Shown piece by piece: positions 1-13,185 of a DNA stretch of 64,000 nt; positions within the stretch are counted from its first letter, which is position 1, and each line of letters starts with the position of its first letter. The notes below the pieces were generated by a model. The model did no database searches. It was given only the letters and a program-made list of their open reading frames with translations, and was not told the DNA's origin. The DNA lies in the NCBI RefSeq assembly GCF_902459465.1, contig NC_047062.1:15693994-15757993 (forward strand). The letters are read 5' to 3'. Source of the DNA: Asterias rubens. Its lineage: Eukaryota; Echinodermata; Asteroidea; Forcipulatida; Asteriidae. The translations under genes were made by a program, and so were the position numbers.

Positions 1-2417
1 TTTCGGTGTGGAGTTTTCTTTAACGAGTATTTCCACGTACGGTCCAAGTCAAATTTTAGGGGCGAAATCACACGGTTAGGTTGAGTGTTTGCTTTCGTCA
101 GGCAGCGTGCAATCCACAAGTCCAACTTCCCTCCATCATCCTGGAGTAGGCCTAGTCATTAAAAGGCTCAAGCGCCAGTATAACCGTCCCTGGAGCGTCT
201 GGCAAAACCTGTTAAGGAGGTAATCCGGTCTGCTGAAGGTTGCCTACAACACAGATGATCCTCTCCTGTCTCCTCCACTCAAAGCTTAGCGTTGTCTTCC
301 ATGCGTTCCCCCCTCATATTATCTGAAACTCCTGGGGCCCCCTCCGTTAAAGTCCGTAGATCAATATATGTTATAAGCGAATTGCAAATCAGGGAAGAAA
401 TCTCTTTTGCTGTAATGTTGGGAAATTGTTGGGGGCTTTGCGGGGTAATAGCAAGATTTAATAGCCCGTGGGCCGATTACTCTATGTTGCTGTGTGTGTA
501 AGTTGTTTTGTTATACCTTATAGTGATCAACATGCCCCCGAACGCAAGAAATGCGACGAGCTCAAAAACAAAATGGCCGCGGGAGCCGAGCTTGGTATAT
601 ACGCACGGTCTATGTTTGGATTCTATTTATAGCAAAGCGCATAAGAGACAGTAATTATGTTGCTTTAGCGTGCGGGTGCGTCGAATAATAAAGTAACCTT
701 CTGCTTATAATCTGCAATGGCCACATGATTTCATCGTCCGTCATTATGAGGCTGCATTGTAAGTGAGCTGTAAGGTCTGCATATTTAATTTCTTTGGCAT
801 TTAGGTTGATTTTTCAATAACCATGAAACCGTCGGGACTAAAAAAAAAATTGTTAAAGGAAAGTAGAAACATTGAACCACAACACCGTTTTTGTGAAGAA
901 TAGTTTGCTTCCATAATACTTTTTTTTGCTTTTTAAATAATGTTTCAATTTATGCAAATGACTGGCCAAATCATTCTCCCGCTATAGGGAGAATGTTCCG
1001 TCGTACAACAGGTTTATGTAATTAGCGAAATAAGTTTCGTGTGAGTTGCATAACTAGGTGGTCAGTGGAATGAAAGGCATGTTTCTTTCAGTTATATGGA
1101 CTTCGTAAACCCGATCAGCACAGTACAAGTTGGAAAGTTAAACAAAAGAAACCTGGCTGTGAAAAGGGCACATTCTTATCTTAGCTCTAGAGAAATCTTA
1201 AAATCTTATCCTCCACACGTCAGAGGCACAGAACAGATGACAATATTCATCACCATCTGCATCAAGAGACCCGTCTAATAACGGATTGCAAGTTAATGCC
1301 TAAACAATTAATTTTCTGGCTTCCTTTCTTTCCCGCACCGGGTTATCGCTTTTTTTTCGTACACGGCATTAATTCACGGCTCTGCGACAGGACGGTAATA
1401 TTCAGCCGAGTTTTTCCCGCTCAACGCGGGTCCGTCAATCCGTGCAAATCACTCCCGACCCGACGTGACAGTCTGCCCTGCTAAATTAAGATTGGATGCC
1501 GACTGCGTGTAATTCAATGGAGTCGGGTTGTGCATATTATTCATAAGCTATTATAAGTAACGTTTATTGCCAAGAAAATATTTAGATTTATTTCCCCTCT
1601 GCCTTAATTCTGCCATTTTTTTTTTAATCCGGTGCATGATAATATTTATAAGAAAAGCAGTAAGTTTTCGATGGAATTTTAGGCTAGTGTCCGGTTACTT
1701 TATTAACAAAAATATTTATAACAGTTTCCAATGCATTTTTTTAAATAAATATTTTGACGTTGTAAGTTGTACTTGTTGTACTTACCAGATAATTTTGCAC
1801 TTGGTGATAATTAATTCATTTTTGTATTGGCATTATATACATTATTTGCAGTATCTTCTGTCAATATATAGACACATCCAACGTTCAACAAGCATCCTTA
1901 AAGTGATAAATGCAGTAACCAAATTCGGGTCCCAGTGAAAAGAAAATTATAGCAAGACAAAAATAATAGAAAACGAAATGCCGTGACACAATAGAGCTAT
2001 CCTGACGCCACTATAGCAGGCTTTGCCGAGTGGAAAAATCTAGCTGTAATATAAAGTAAACAGTCGCCTTGGAAATTAGTATACCAACACAGAAACCATT
2101 ATCTTACGAGCTTATTGAGCCTACGTTAATTTATAATTAATTATTTATGCAGGCTCCCATTATAAACAGCATAGCTTATACGCACTGAGAAACAATACAT
2201 TGTGGAGGCGGCGAACGACGTTTTACAAAATATCTATCATAAGCTATTTTTTTTCTGCACTCTACATACGAAAATGCCACTCGTGTAGTAGTGCTTTTCA
2301 ATCGGAGAACCATTTGTTTATCTAAATCGATTAAAAAGAAAAAATCCGGAAATGTTTGAGAATGGCAATTCTTTATACCTACAGAAACAAATTGCCTACC
2401 GCAAGGGCCTTTGAGAG
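1..2417. other. Non-coding stretch, no gene seen
   Basis: AT-rich sequence with only short open frames, all broken within about 120 codons and without recognisable protein similarity or a run of exon-like segments with splice sites. I see no repeat shared with the rest of the window. It may be intergenic or a long intron. Confidence 0.5.
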
Positions 2418-2980
2418 ACCAAACCTCAAACTCATAAAGCTGCTTAAAGACACTGGACCCTATTGGCAATTGCCAAAAACCAGTCTTCTCATTGGTGTAT
2501 CTCAACATATGCATAAAATAACAAACCTGTGAAAATTTGAGCTCATGTCGTCGAAGTTGCGAGATAATAATGAAACAAAAACCTCTTTTGTCACACAAAG
2601 TTGTGTGCTTTCAGATGCTTGATTTCGAGACCTCAAACTCTAAATCTAAGGTCTCGAAATCAAATTCGTGGAAAATTACTTCTTTCTCGAAATCTACGTT
2701 ACTTCAGAGGGAGCCATTTCTCACAATGTCTTTTACTATCAACCTCTCCCCATTACTCGTTACCAAGTAAGGTTTTATGCTAATAGTTATTTTGAGTAAT
2801 TACCAATAGTGTCCACTGCCTTTAAAAACAGAAAATAATGCTTAACATTTTTCTGCTAAGCAGAAAAGAACAGGATACCAGTCACGAATTCGACTTGTGT
2901 CGAGGCAGTTTGGCTGGTAACCTTATTCAGGTAAGCGTATTTTTGTTCTGCGTAGCTATAAGCAGCTCAATGAACCCGTA
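2418..2980. repeat. Palindromic repeat family C, split by a family A element
   Basis: The left end (CTCATAAAGCTGC) and the right part (TGCTAAGCAGAAAAGAACAGG, then GGCTGGTAACC, ending TAAGCAGCTCAATGAA) match the other family C copies, whose ends read GGGCCCAATTTCATAGAGC and its reverse complement. The two halves are separated by a family A element inserted at the TTAA of the GCTGCTTAAGC stretch. Confidence 0.75.
2444..2825 (+). mobile_element. Family A TTAA element (copy 1), inserted in family C
   Basis: Ends are TTAA-AGACACTGGAC... and ...GTCCACTGCCT-TTAA. A central hairpin is formed by GATTTCGAGACCTC and a near-complementary arm. No transposase frame is visible, so this is a non-autonomous MITE-like element. 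The TTAA duplication fits the piggyBac-type insertion habit, but the first bases (AG) do not match the usual piggyBac termini, so the superfamily is open. Confidence 0.85.
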
Positions 2981-4415
2981 CTTTCCTTGAATGGCTTTGT
3001 GTTGCTTTGGAGTTTACCGTGGCAACGACTTAACCCATGCAGCTCTAATTGCACGATCAGCATTATTTAATACGTATATATGAGTTTTGGCAGTGGAGCG
3101 GGTCTAATGCATTTACCTAATGTGTCAAAAGATCCTTTAGAATGATGTACAAAGCAGATTTTATTCACTCACTCCTCCAACCAAGGTAGTAGCACTTTTT
3201 GTTTCTTGCTGCAAAAAAAGTGCCTTAGTAGGTGTTTTGTTTGTGTGTTATTTGTTTGTTTGTTCTTTTCCCCTTAAATGGACATGCCCAACAAGGCCTG
3301 ATAGCTGACACAAAAATGCATGCAGAGCGAACCACTCAACGTCAAACATTTAGCTGTACACCCACATACTTTTTTTTTAATGCTAAAACGTTCATGGAGG
3401 TTCATTAATTAATGAAAGGTTGAGTCTGAAAATAATCCACATGGAACGTTCGGGAGTTGTTTTCACATACGAAGCACAGCACTCCAGAATGAACGGAAAC
3501 CCCCCCCCCCCAAAAAAAAAAAAAAAAAAAACAGCACACAACAGGGCCGATCTCATAATATAGAAAACCTAAACCTAATTCCCACGCTGTTTGTATCTAG
3601 ATACGTAATATCGTATGACCTCCCTTGTTCCTCATTCAACCACAAAAACTTGTCTTATTAAACTATCAATTATAATATTGCTTGTTTCAAACAGATATGT
3701 AATAATGATAACCAAATAATGTGTTCATGGGTGACAACCAAATCAAATAAAGGTATAAAATAAGTTGGGGGTAGAGTAGAGTTTTATAAAACCCATATCA
3801 ATTCTATGAACTTGTAGGAGCAGGCCCTCAGGACGAACACGAACTTCCATCCTTTCCAAACGTAAGAAACGAAACATCTCTGTATAATATAATACCTAAG
3901 AAGTTAATTTGTTCTGTATATACACGACTGTGCCGTCCTGAGAGCGCCTTGGCTTGCAGCACACCGACTTACATGCAAGCAAGGTAATCTTACCACTCAG
4001 TAACCATGGCAACTCGGATAGTCTAATCCTTCACATATAAAGAAAACTACACATAATTTATTCCATTCAAATGTATGTACAGTTGAAGACTTCTCTTGAA
4101 ATGCGATTGAACAAGCCGGGTATATAGGGAGGGTGGCTTGACCGTGATTGCAAAAATGAATTTATAATGTTTAATTATAGAGATTGGCCAAGGGGCTTCG
4201 CGTCTAACACCGTTCAGCTAATCACCTTATTTTTAAGCTCAATTTTAAAAATAACTTGAGGATTTTTTTAAAGAGCTGTTGACTTGCTATATTATTATGG
4301 TATAGGTTATATTCGAAGTCAACTAGTAACTATTAATAACTTAGGTTGTCGAAGGTGTTTGTGTAATCTCTAGTTCTTAAGGAAACAAATAATATTTCGT
4401 TCCTCGTAATGTTAT
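2981..4415. other. Non-coding stretch
   Basis: No coding region recognised. It contains a homopolymer junction of about ten C followed by about nineteen A near 3500-3531. Confidence 0.5.
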
Positions 4416-4932
4416 TTAAAGTCACCTGGAAGTGGTATTTTTTCAAAATAAAGCTGTTGTCACTAATATAAGTGTTTGATGAGTGGAATGTGAATAAACA
4501 GTTAACTAAGGTTTTAAAAAATCAGTTCTTATGTTATTTACAAGTTTAAGAGTAGACCCCGACCCGAAAGGGCGCTGTTCGTGACGTCAATCGAGGCAGA
4601 CTTTGCCTGTAATGCGTAGAGTAAACACAATTGCAAAGTACATGTACGGACCAAGTCGTGAGTTTTTTTTTTTTTTTTTTTCCCGGCAATGCCGACCAGG
4701 TGTATTGCTGCTGAATGCACAAAAACACTTTTTGAAATGTACCAACTCACGACTTGGACGTACATGTACTTTGCACGGACGCGTGTGTTTACTATACGCA
4801 TTGCAGGCAAAGTCTGCCTCGATTGACGTCACAAAAGGGGTAGGCGGAGTCAGCCCCCCAAACAACTTTATATATTTTTTGATTGTTCGTAAGCATATAC
4901 TCTTATGTTTTTTTATTTCCAGGTGACTTTAA
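4416..4932. mobile_element. Family E TTAA element with large internal palindrome
   Basis: The ends are TTAA-AGTCACCTGGAA and TTCCAGGTGACT-TTAA, an inverted pair flanked by TTAA. Inside is a large imperfect inverted repeat (4581-4664 against 4744-4832) around a loop that begins with about twenty T. There is no transposase frame; the overlapping short frames on both strands are by-products of the palindrome. Confidence 0.75.
4581..4832. repeat. Large imperfect inverted repeat inside family E
   Basis: The left arm GTGACGTCAATCGAGGCAG... and right arm ...CTGCCTCGATTGACGTCAC are complementary over about 85 bases. The arms share the words ACATGTAC and CCAAGTCGTGAGTT with only short interruptions, around an ~80-base loop. 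Confidence 0.85.
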
Positions 4933-6125
4933 ACACGTTCGTTTGGGGTGGGTCTGGCATTTTTTGGGTATTTCTAAAGTATTTTATTTTGTCCTGTTAA
5001 TTGCTTTGGTTGCGTGTAAGTTCTGTGTCACGCGTCCTAATTGCATTGCGTTATGACCGTCTAGAAAATACGAGAAACCCCTGTGATGGCTTTTTGGTTT
5101 GCTCAAGTTATTTCATATGCATTGTTAGAGGAAACCATGACGACCAGAATTTAAGGAAAGCTTCATAAAATGAACATCATCCCAGGCGATGTTGTCAAAA
5201 CATTGTAGGCCTACATCACAACGTCATATAGACTGTCCCAGATTGAATTGAAGAATATTGTACACAAATAAAGTTCAGACGTTCTTGGTACGAAACAATA
5301 ATTGTTAATGCGATCGATTAGCCAGTGTTATGTGATGAGAAGAATTATAATCAATATAATGTTTAAGAAACATTCAAATAATCGTTGGTGTGGGTACGTG
5401 GACCTTATCTTTCAAAGTATACCCGTCACTGCCACCCCCCTCCCCTTTCCACCAGTGCTGAAAACGTAATTAACATTAATTACACTGAACAAAATTAATC
5501 CAGATTCATTATAAGCATTTTCTCAGATGTAGTACTACATAAAATTAGTAATCCAACTCAAATGTTAATACTAATTATCAATATGGGTTAACTTAACCAC
5601 AGGGGAAGGGGCCAGTTCCCTTCGCAGTTTCATAAGAACTAGGCCGAACAGATTTATAGCCTAAAATCAATATCCCCTAAATCCGGGCATTATGCACCAG
5701 CATTCTCCATGCAAAGCAAGAAATGCTTCCTTTAACCACACTCGTCCTGAAATTACATCCGCGGTTAGGGTCTTGTGATCTCAACATTTCATAATTCCTT
5801 CCAATCCCCAGGATCCAGCGAATTGAACGCGGCCCGTGGGCAAGAAGAAAGCTATCCATCTCCCCTGACATGCTAGCGGACGCGGTACGCTGGGCACCTA
5901 CCGTAACACCAATCAAAAAAGCCCACTGTTGATTGGCGATGTCTGTAAAGAGATATTATAACAACAAAGTGTTTTTCCAGTTATTTTTTGTTTTATGTTT
6001 TTGACCCTTTTTTGGCACACTGCACTTTTTAGAAACAAGAGGCCCACATTCGAATGATTCGCGCCAAAATTGTTTTTATACAATGTCTGGTCAGCGTATA
6101 ACGAAGTGTTACACAATACATGAAT
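4933..6125. other. Non-coding stretch
   Basis: No gene or shared repeat recognised. The short minus-strand frames at 5677-6116 show no domain and no codon-use signal. Confidence 0.45.
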
Positions 6126-6322
6126 GTTTGCATAATTTCATCGAGCTGCCGAAACAGTAACTGTTGCTTAACATATTTCGGCTTAGCAAAAATAAGTAGG
6201 ATACAAGTCTCAGACCGTACATGTAATAATATAGTAATCTGCCTGGTAACCTGACTCCGTTAAGCTGAATTTTGATGTGTTTCTGAATAATGTGTTTATT
6301 AAACAGCTTCGTGAAAAATGGT
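6126..6322. repeat. Palindromic repeat family C copy
   Basis: Diverged copy. It runs from CATAATTTCATCGAGCTGC through a central GCCTGGTAACC to TTAAACAGCTTCGTGAAAAA, with the family C order of motifs but many substitutions. Confidence 0.6.
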
Positions 6323-6905
6323 CTCTCAGATATACCCAGATAACCAAGACACTTCAGGTAGAAACAAGCGAAGACGCATGAAAATTAAACACGAATTAAA
6401 GCATTAGAAATTAATTTTAATACAAACCACAGTTTTAGAAAAGAAACAAGGCATGAATTATGCAAAATGACAACACACATCGTGCGTCAGAAAAACAGTT
6501 TATAAAAAAAAATCGTATATGCAAAATTCCATTTGGAGTTAGGATATTGAATAATTAATGTTGGCTTAAGGGCATGGGACGCGATGGAGATGTCACATAA
6601 TGCATGACTCTTTGAAGACCCCCCCCCCCCCCCCATCTTCCCACTAGATGTTCTGAATGAATGAATTTAGTTGAATGTTACAGGCTACATTTTGTAATGA
6701 ACGCTGTTGGAAGAAATTAAGTTTTTCATGGGGATATGTTGGGTGTTTTAACCGGCAGTTTAGTAGGCATTCTCTCGCACCATATACTAAAGCATAGGCC
6801 TACTATCTTTGAAATTTAAGAGCTTAAAATATAACATACATTCAAGTTCTAATTTAGTTTCAAGTGTCCAGTTCCAATTCCAGTGTAAGTATAAATTCGT
6901 TTGTT
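6323..6905. other. Non-coding stretch with poly-C run
   Basis: No coding signal. A run of about fifteen C lies near 6619-6634. Confidence 0.5.
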
Positions 6906-7204
6906 TTAAAAGCAGTGGACACTATTGGTAATTACTCAAAATAATTATTTGCATACAACCTTTCTTGGTGACGAGTAATGGGGAGAGGTTGATGGTATAA
7001 AACATTGTGAGAAACGGCTCCCTCTGAAGTGCCATAGTTTTCGAGAAAGAAGTAATTTTCCACGAATTTGATTTCGAGACCTCAGATTTAGAACTTGAGG
7101 TCTCGAAATCAACCATCTAAACGCACACAACTTCGTGTGACAAGGGTTATTTTCATTTCATTATTATCTCTCAACTTCGATGACCGATTGTCCACTGCCT
7201 TTAA
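6906..7204 (-). mobile_element. Family A TTAA element (copy 2), internally shortened
   Basis: Reverse-oriented copy. TTAA and GCAGTGGACAC open it, and TGTCCACTGCC-TTTAA closes it. The last ~80 bases before the right end (the module containing TTTCACAGGTTTGTT) are missing. The central hairpin GATTTCGAGACCTC/GAGGTCTCGAAATC is intact. Confidence 0.85.
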
Positions 7205-7322
7205 GGTGGCTATAAAAATAAGGCTACCAGAAGGGGGCTGAGAAATAATAGAGCAAACTATAAATGACATGACCCTTTTGGACGCCAGGTACAAGGTCAT
7301 GTTCCTTGTACCCACGAACAGC

Positions 7323-7460
7323 AATGAATGCTAATGACTCATATTACAAAAATGAACCATACTATTTCTCCTTCCAGCCTCGGTTTGGTTACATTGATTT
7401 GAATGGGAGAAAAATCAAGATGGCCGCATCATGATAAAGTTCTAACACCTACCACCCTCA
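7323..7460 (+). repeat. Dispersed repeat family I, copy 1
   Basis: Contains CTTCCAGCCTCGGTTTGG followed by AATGGGAGAAAAATCAAGAT. A reverse-oriented relative lies at 13048-13185, with the same order of motifs (GAATGCTAAT, GAACCA, CCAGCCTCGGTTTGGT, AATGGGAGAAA). Nature of the element unknown. Confidence 0.55.
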
Positions 7461-7914
7461 TAATTATTACCGAGTCCCCCCTAATTCTGTTTAAGTATTG
7501 CAGTGTGCGCATTGACTATAGGGTGAGTGACCGTGCATATACAAATCACAGTGGCTTATTGCTGGGAATTATCAAATGCAACATCTGTCATAATTCAAAA
7601 TTGTCGCATTCCAATTTGAGGGATTATGCAGGGATCCAGCTGGTCATTTATCGACCCCCCCCCCTACTTGCTCGTCAGGATTTGTCCTCCTCAAAGGTGT
7701 TGACAAAAAAGGTATCAAAATAAACCTTCACTTCACATGAACGTTGACGCCTCTGCTGGAAATTGCGCTGGAAAATATTAATAAAGGAACAGTTTGCCCT
7801 TCAAGAAGAGGCCAGAATAAACATGGCAGGTCTGGATGATAATATGGCGTCTTGATCGCTACCTTCTCGTTTAATAAACTGGTAAACATGTTTTTATTTT
7901 CAGTAGATGTTGGT
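7461..7914. other. Non-coding stretch
   Basis: No gene recognised. A poly-C run of about ten bases lies near 7655. Confidence 0.45.
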
Positions 7915-8150
7915 TTTACATCGGGGATAAAGAACATAATTTGTTTTTACTCCAACATCGATGTGTGTTAAACATAGAGCTACATATATTGCTCTATGGT
8001 GTTAAAGCACTGTACTCAGTACTTTTCCGAGTTCTTTGAAAAAAATCCACTCCCTGGTCTAGTGGTAAGACATTATCTGCTCTAGCAATGCAATAGTCGT
8101 GGTTTCGAATCCCACCTGAGGGATTTTCATGTCGATTTAGTGAGGGCTTT
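7915..8150. mobile_element. tRNA-derived SINE-D: inverted tail next to a forward tRNA-like head
   Basis: 8040-8130 is tRNA-like, with an A-box region (TGGTCTAGTGGTAAGAC) and a B-box region (GGTTTCGAATCCC). The preceding 7915-8035 is the reverse complement of the tail found after the tRNA-like part at 51449-51618 (motifs GGGATAAAGAA, CATCGATGTGTG, ACTGTACTCAGTACTT). Head and tail are therefore in opposite relative orientation here, which suggests two insertions or an inversion. Confidence 0.6.
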
Positions 8151-11100
8151 CAAGGAACCCAAGACGACATTCGGCGTATAAATAATTATATAGTTTGATT
8201 TCTAAAAGGTTGTCCTAAAAGTATTAAGTTGAACTATTCTTCTACCATTAAATCCCCAGAAAAAAAAGTAACGAACAAAGAAAAAAAACCGTCAACATTG
8301 CGCAAACAACTGCATCAAATGTATGCGATAAGAGCAGAACATCTCGATTTTAAAGACTGAATATTTAGTAGTCATACATCAAACATAATCAAATCAGAAC
8401 TTCTGTTCCCAGCAGCTAGAATTTCTCAGCACAGTATTGTGGACGTTTTAGTCAACATGGCGTGTGTGTGTGTATTTGATTGATCTGTCTTGAAATGCCA
8501 AACTGTGATTTACTCCGAGAAAGAGACAAACACCTTCACGCTAATCGGTAGCCAGCAAGATGAAGCAAACGATTTGGGTCCGAGAGGTGAGCAAACACAT
8601 GCTACACGGCCTCGGTTTTCCCGAAATGAATCCATTTCCCAGAGTCACATACACCTCTTCTTTCCCGCCGACATGAGAAGAAATACTTCTGGACGGTTAA
8701 AAAGGGCGCGAACTTCGGTATTATTTGTCGGTGTGGACCATGGGCGGTTTCTGTTATGAGGAATAGATAAAGATATACAAACAGTGAATCTTGTAGGTGG
8801 AAGTTTTTTGTGGAAGGATGAAATCCTATAGTAAGCAGAGTTGGAATTATTTGGAGTTAAGAAACACTAGGAGAGATGTGTAGGGAAGAATTGTAATCTT
8901 TTAGATGAGGGAGGTTTGGGGAATATACACATGACATGAGCTGTAAAAATCGCATGACATTATAACATTATACAGTTGCGTGGTCTATGCACTAACAAAA
9001 AACTTGCAGGCCTACATATGTATTTCATTTATTAATCTTGTTTATAGACTATGCAAGTCTCGCGCGTATTCGGGATCCGTTAAAGTGCGCAAGTTTGATT
9101 CCCCTACAACTGTACGTGTGGTGGAGATATGCATAAGACCTATCTATTGTGCCTGATTAGACAGATCCCTCGTTCTCTCAGATAATAGCTTCCCCTTTAT
9201 ATTATATGAAGAAGAAAAAGAAAACAACTTTGTTAATAAGTATTTCAGCGAGGTTAATGACGGGCATATCTGTAACAAAGAATTTAATTTCTGAAAATAA
9301 AACAAAAGTGTTACTTATACAAAAAAAGTGTAAAAACGACAGCACATTTTTAAAAACGTGGTCCACAACCTAGAAATCAATTATTTTAGGCGTAATTATT
9401 ATTCCGTATTCTAGCGAGGACGTAAGTAAGCGCTTGGAGCTGCGAAACCAGACAAGATGTTTTTAGCGGCAGCTGATTTACAGTGCATAATCATTTATAA
9501 ACGAAACACATAAACATGTAGGCCTATACATTAACATAAAAACCCCACACATTTTATACTTTACGAGGTATACTGAATTATACGAATGCATGTATCATGG
9601 GACTGATGAACGGATGTTGTTATAATGATGTTTATTTGCAGTTCTGTTTTTAGCGCGTATTTTGCCTCATTATCATCTGAAATGATTTCCTCTTGTTTTT
9701 GTTTGTTTCAGGTGTTTTTAAAGTAGCCTTTATTTCCTGTGTATAAAAATACAAAACAGCAGCAACAAAATAAATATTTTATTTTATGTTATTTTTATGA
9801 AACAGCTAAGAGTTAGTTTCATGTTTTCTGTAATCCTCGGGGCTTATTATGATATCGGGTATTCCTCTTGGAGCCACTGTAGTATACTTCTTGAAAGTCC
9901 CTTTAATAAATTGCCCAAACTAAATCTACAAGAAAAAAAATTAAGCCCATTTGAGGCAAGCTATTAAACAATCTTTGCAAACCAACATTGTCCACAGCCA
10001 ATCGGACAATCGTGTTCAACAAGAAGAAAAAAAATGTGGATAGGTAACAAACAAATCGAATTGCGCCTCTGGCGAAATTCAATTTCAGCTCGCGTACCAT
10101 ATGGTCACAGATACCCCGATCGGTGTGTTGTATTTGCGCAGATACCGCGTGTCCCGCCGAAAATTCAGCCGTTGTCAAGCCTACCGGGTATTCATATTCC
10201 CTGCTGATCTTTTCTTAAAAACAAAAGGTACCCAATGATAGTAATTAATTCCACCCGACGGGTAGGGGTAGATATCGAAAAGTGAACTACAGTCACGATT
10301 CCACGCAGCCGCTCTGTTTGCCCGTCCTTTTCCGTGGTCACGTTTTGGCGCGCTTTTGCAGACGACTAATTGTATTATATGGGCGCATCATGTTTTTTTC
10401 TTCCCCTCCGTGCAGCGGTGGCTTACCGTACATGTACATACTGCATAATATGCTGTACAGCATTTATCAATACTGTGTCTGAGAGGAATACATAAGTTCA
10501 AATTAGTCAGATGATACATTTTCTTTTCGGCAGTTGTTCGATGGGAGACTCCAAGAGAAAATATTCTAAATCCGAATAAACCGGCCCGGCAAATCACAAT
10601 TTGAATTATTTATCAATCAAAGTATGGAATAGAAATCCTCATCAAAACACGGTTCAACAATTATTTGCATTTTAAGAAAGTCACCCTGGAAAATTATTGT
10701 TCTTCTTGTTATCAACAATAATTTGCATTTCGGTATGAAAAAAAATGTCCACACGTAAGATATTACGTAATGATTAAAAATACATTTTATCACCTATGCA
10801 TTTTACTTTTGGTTTGTTTTGCTGGTATTTGCTCTTTCCATATAAGGCTATACAGATCCAGGCACTGCCTTAATAGCTGCAGTTTCAAAAGATAAATTAA
10901 AAAGGGCAATGAATTAAATTTTCTACGGAAAATCATGTTTGTATTTTTATAAAGTTGGTTGCCTTTTGCTCTCCATTTAACTTCGAAATAACGTTTTTTA
11001 TCCAAAGCAAACGTGTATAAAGGTTGATTACCTTGCCTGAAACAAACAACCTAATTGATACAGACAAGAGAAATATACACGCGTGTTTTTGTATTTGTCA

Positions 11101-13047
11101 ATGAAGGTCGTCTCCAACCCTTTGCCGGTAAACTCTGCCGCGCTAATTCACCTAAAAATAAACCCAACGACCTCCCTCGCCATTTTAGTGACAAGACGCA
11201 AAACCCGTATGAGACACCCACGAAACTAGCACAGATGTTGTTTGTGGATGACGCCATCTTCTTGTGGATGACGCCATCTTCTTCGTTTGACCCTCGAGTC
11301 ATTTAAAACAATGTAAACCAAATTAACAGAAGCTGAAAGGAAACCAAAGTTGCCTCTTCATGTCTATATTGATTATTAGTATTTTTTGATATTTGTTTGT
11401 AAAAGAGAGCTCGTTGCGTCAAACCTCTTTGGCGACTGACACATTCCGTCCTTTTACATTCAAGGCCGACATTTTGTTTAGCTTTGAGCCGCAGCTTCAT
11501 CGCGACAGACACGCTTCCATTCCCTTGAGGGTAGGCCCACTGCAAATATTGTGCTATATGCAGTAGCTATTGCAAATGTATTTGCTTACCACACATTACT
11601 AGTTTAACCTGTCACAGTCTATCACATGGCATTCTAACCGTCAACCCCGTTCTGCTGAGCGACACTATAAACGGTTGGCTGAGAAAACGTGTTTTTCAAG
11701 TACGATTCAATTGTCCCCAGCGCTCATATTGAGCGATTGGAAGGCAATACCTTGTAATTGGCCCGTTACCGATTTTCACACCTCGACCGCGTCTATGGTA
11801 TATAGCGTGTCTCTCATTGGCACCAAATCTCAGTAGATTGGGCACCAATGTAGTGTGCCGTCAAGAATGAAGGATTTATTTTCCCGCCAAAACAATGTTC
11901 ATCGCTGATGAGAGGACTCCAAAGGGTGTCAAAACCCATGAGAGATCTTCGGTGGTATCCATCCCAAGGTACCTTCAACCCAATTTCGCGGGGTAATTGG
12001 GCTAAATAATGAGTTAGAACTCTTTGATGAAACACAAACAATATCTGAACGTACTAAGATATTGCCCTTTGCATGAGCATTTTTAATCTGGTATCTTTTA
12101 AAAAATAGTTTGGTTTGATTACTTGAACACAAATCACGGATAAAAAAAAAAGAGATTAATGCATGTGATCACCAGTCAGCAAATCAATGGACAGTGATTA
12201 AATCCTTACCTTGACTCTCTATAATTTGTTGTTTGTTTCCAAACCAAAATGTATCCTTTGTGTTTGTGTTTTTGTGTTTCTAATGAATCGCAGTTGCATT
12301 GTTTTGCTCTGTTGATATATGGCTGTAGTTTCATTCAGATTCAGAAGGACGTTTAAAAACAAAAAGTTTGCCGGAGAAAGGCCAAATGGCGTAAGCAAAA
12401 TATTTTGTGCAAAATTGTGTGTGGAAAGTTTGAACGGTTTTCCTGCATTCGTCATTCTTTACAGGAAGTTTAAAATTCGGTATGGGAATGGGAAAACATG
12501 TCTCTTGTTGCAATTAACAAAAGTGACAGTGATATTACTTTTCTCTGGTCAGAAGCAATTTTATTGCTAAAGGCATTTTGAAAAAGGGGGACGTTATGTG
12601 CCTGGAAGAAGGGCGTATTAAGGGGTCTTACACTTTTGCCTCTTACGGGCACCCGACGCTCTGGTGTTTCCTGTTTTTGTCCCTTTTTTACAAGATGGAT
12701 AGATTGACATTATTAAAGGTCACCCAGATGATGCTGTTGTCATCCAAGCAATTAAATAACATAAAAATAGAATCAACGGACTATGGTGCTATTAAACGTT
12801 TTCATCAGAGTTAAAACGAACATGAGATAATTAAGATAGGACAACTTTGATGTGACTCCGATGTTGTTGTCGTTTTCATTCAAGCCATGAAACAATAATT
12901 AAAGTTTAATGTCTTCTTGGGAGACTGGAACAGCTCCGTCTTTATATTATTAAGAGCTCGTATTTGTTTGAGACTCATAATTGAGCTGGTGGTAAAATGG
13001 CGTGGTGAGATTGTCACCACTGGAAACGAGGTTGAACAAATACATTA
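8151..13047. other. Long non-coding stretch
   Basis: Nothing in either strand resembles a known protein. Overlapping 83-codon frames on opposite strands at 11051-11306 are not supported by any domain. A direct duplication of about 20 bases (TGGATGACGCCATCTTCTTG) occurs at about 11244-11283. This may be intergenic or intronic DNA. Confidence 0.45.
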
Positions 13048-13185
13048 GTTAAAGTCTAGGCTGAGGCCCTATAGACCTTTCATGGTGCAGACATATTTTA
13101 ATTTCTCCCATTGGTATCAATGATACCAAACCGAGGCTGGAACAACAAAATAGTCTGGTTCCTATTAGCATTCATTATTGTTATT
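13048..13185 (-). repeat. Dispersed repeat family I, copy 2
   Basis: Reverse-oriented relative of 7323-7460, sharing CCAGCCTCGGTTTGGT, AATGGGAGAAA and GAATGCTAAT in the same order. It begins TTAAAGTCTAGGCTGAGGCC. Confidence 0.55.

Noticed and set aside
4538..4926. 90-107 codon frames on both strands around 4.6-4.9 kb
   Set aside because: They arise from the large palindrome, which gives similar translations on both strands, and include a homopolymer of Phe/Lys codons.
8040..8130. Functional tRNA gene
   Set aside because: The A- and B-box-like words are present, but the arms do not pair well and the sequence recurs as part of a dispersed element.
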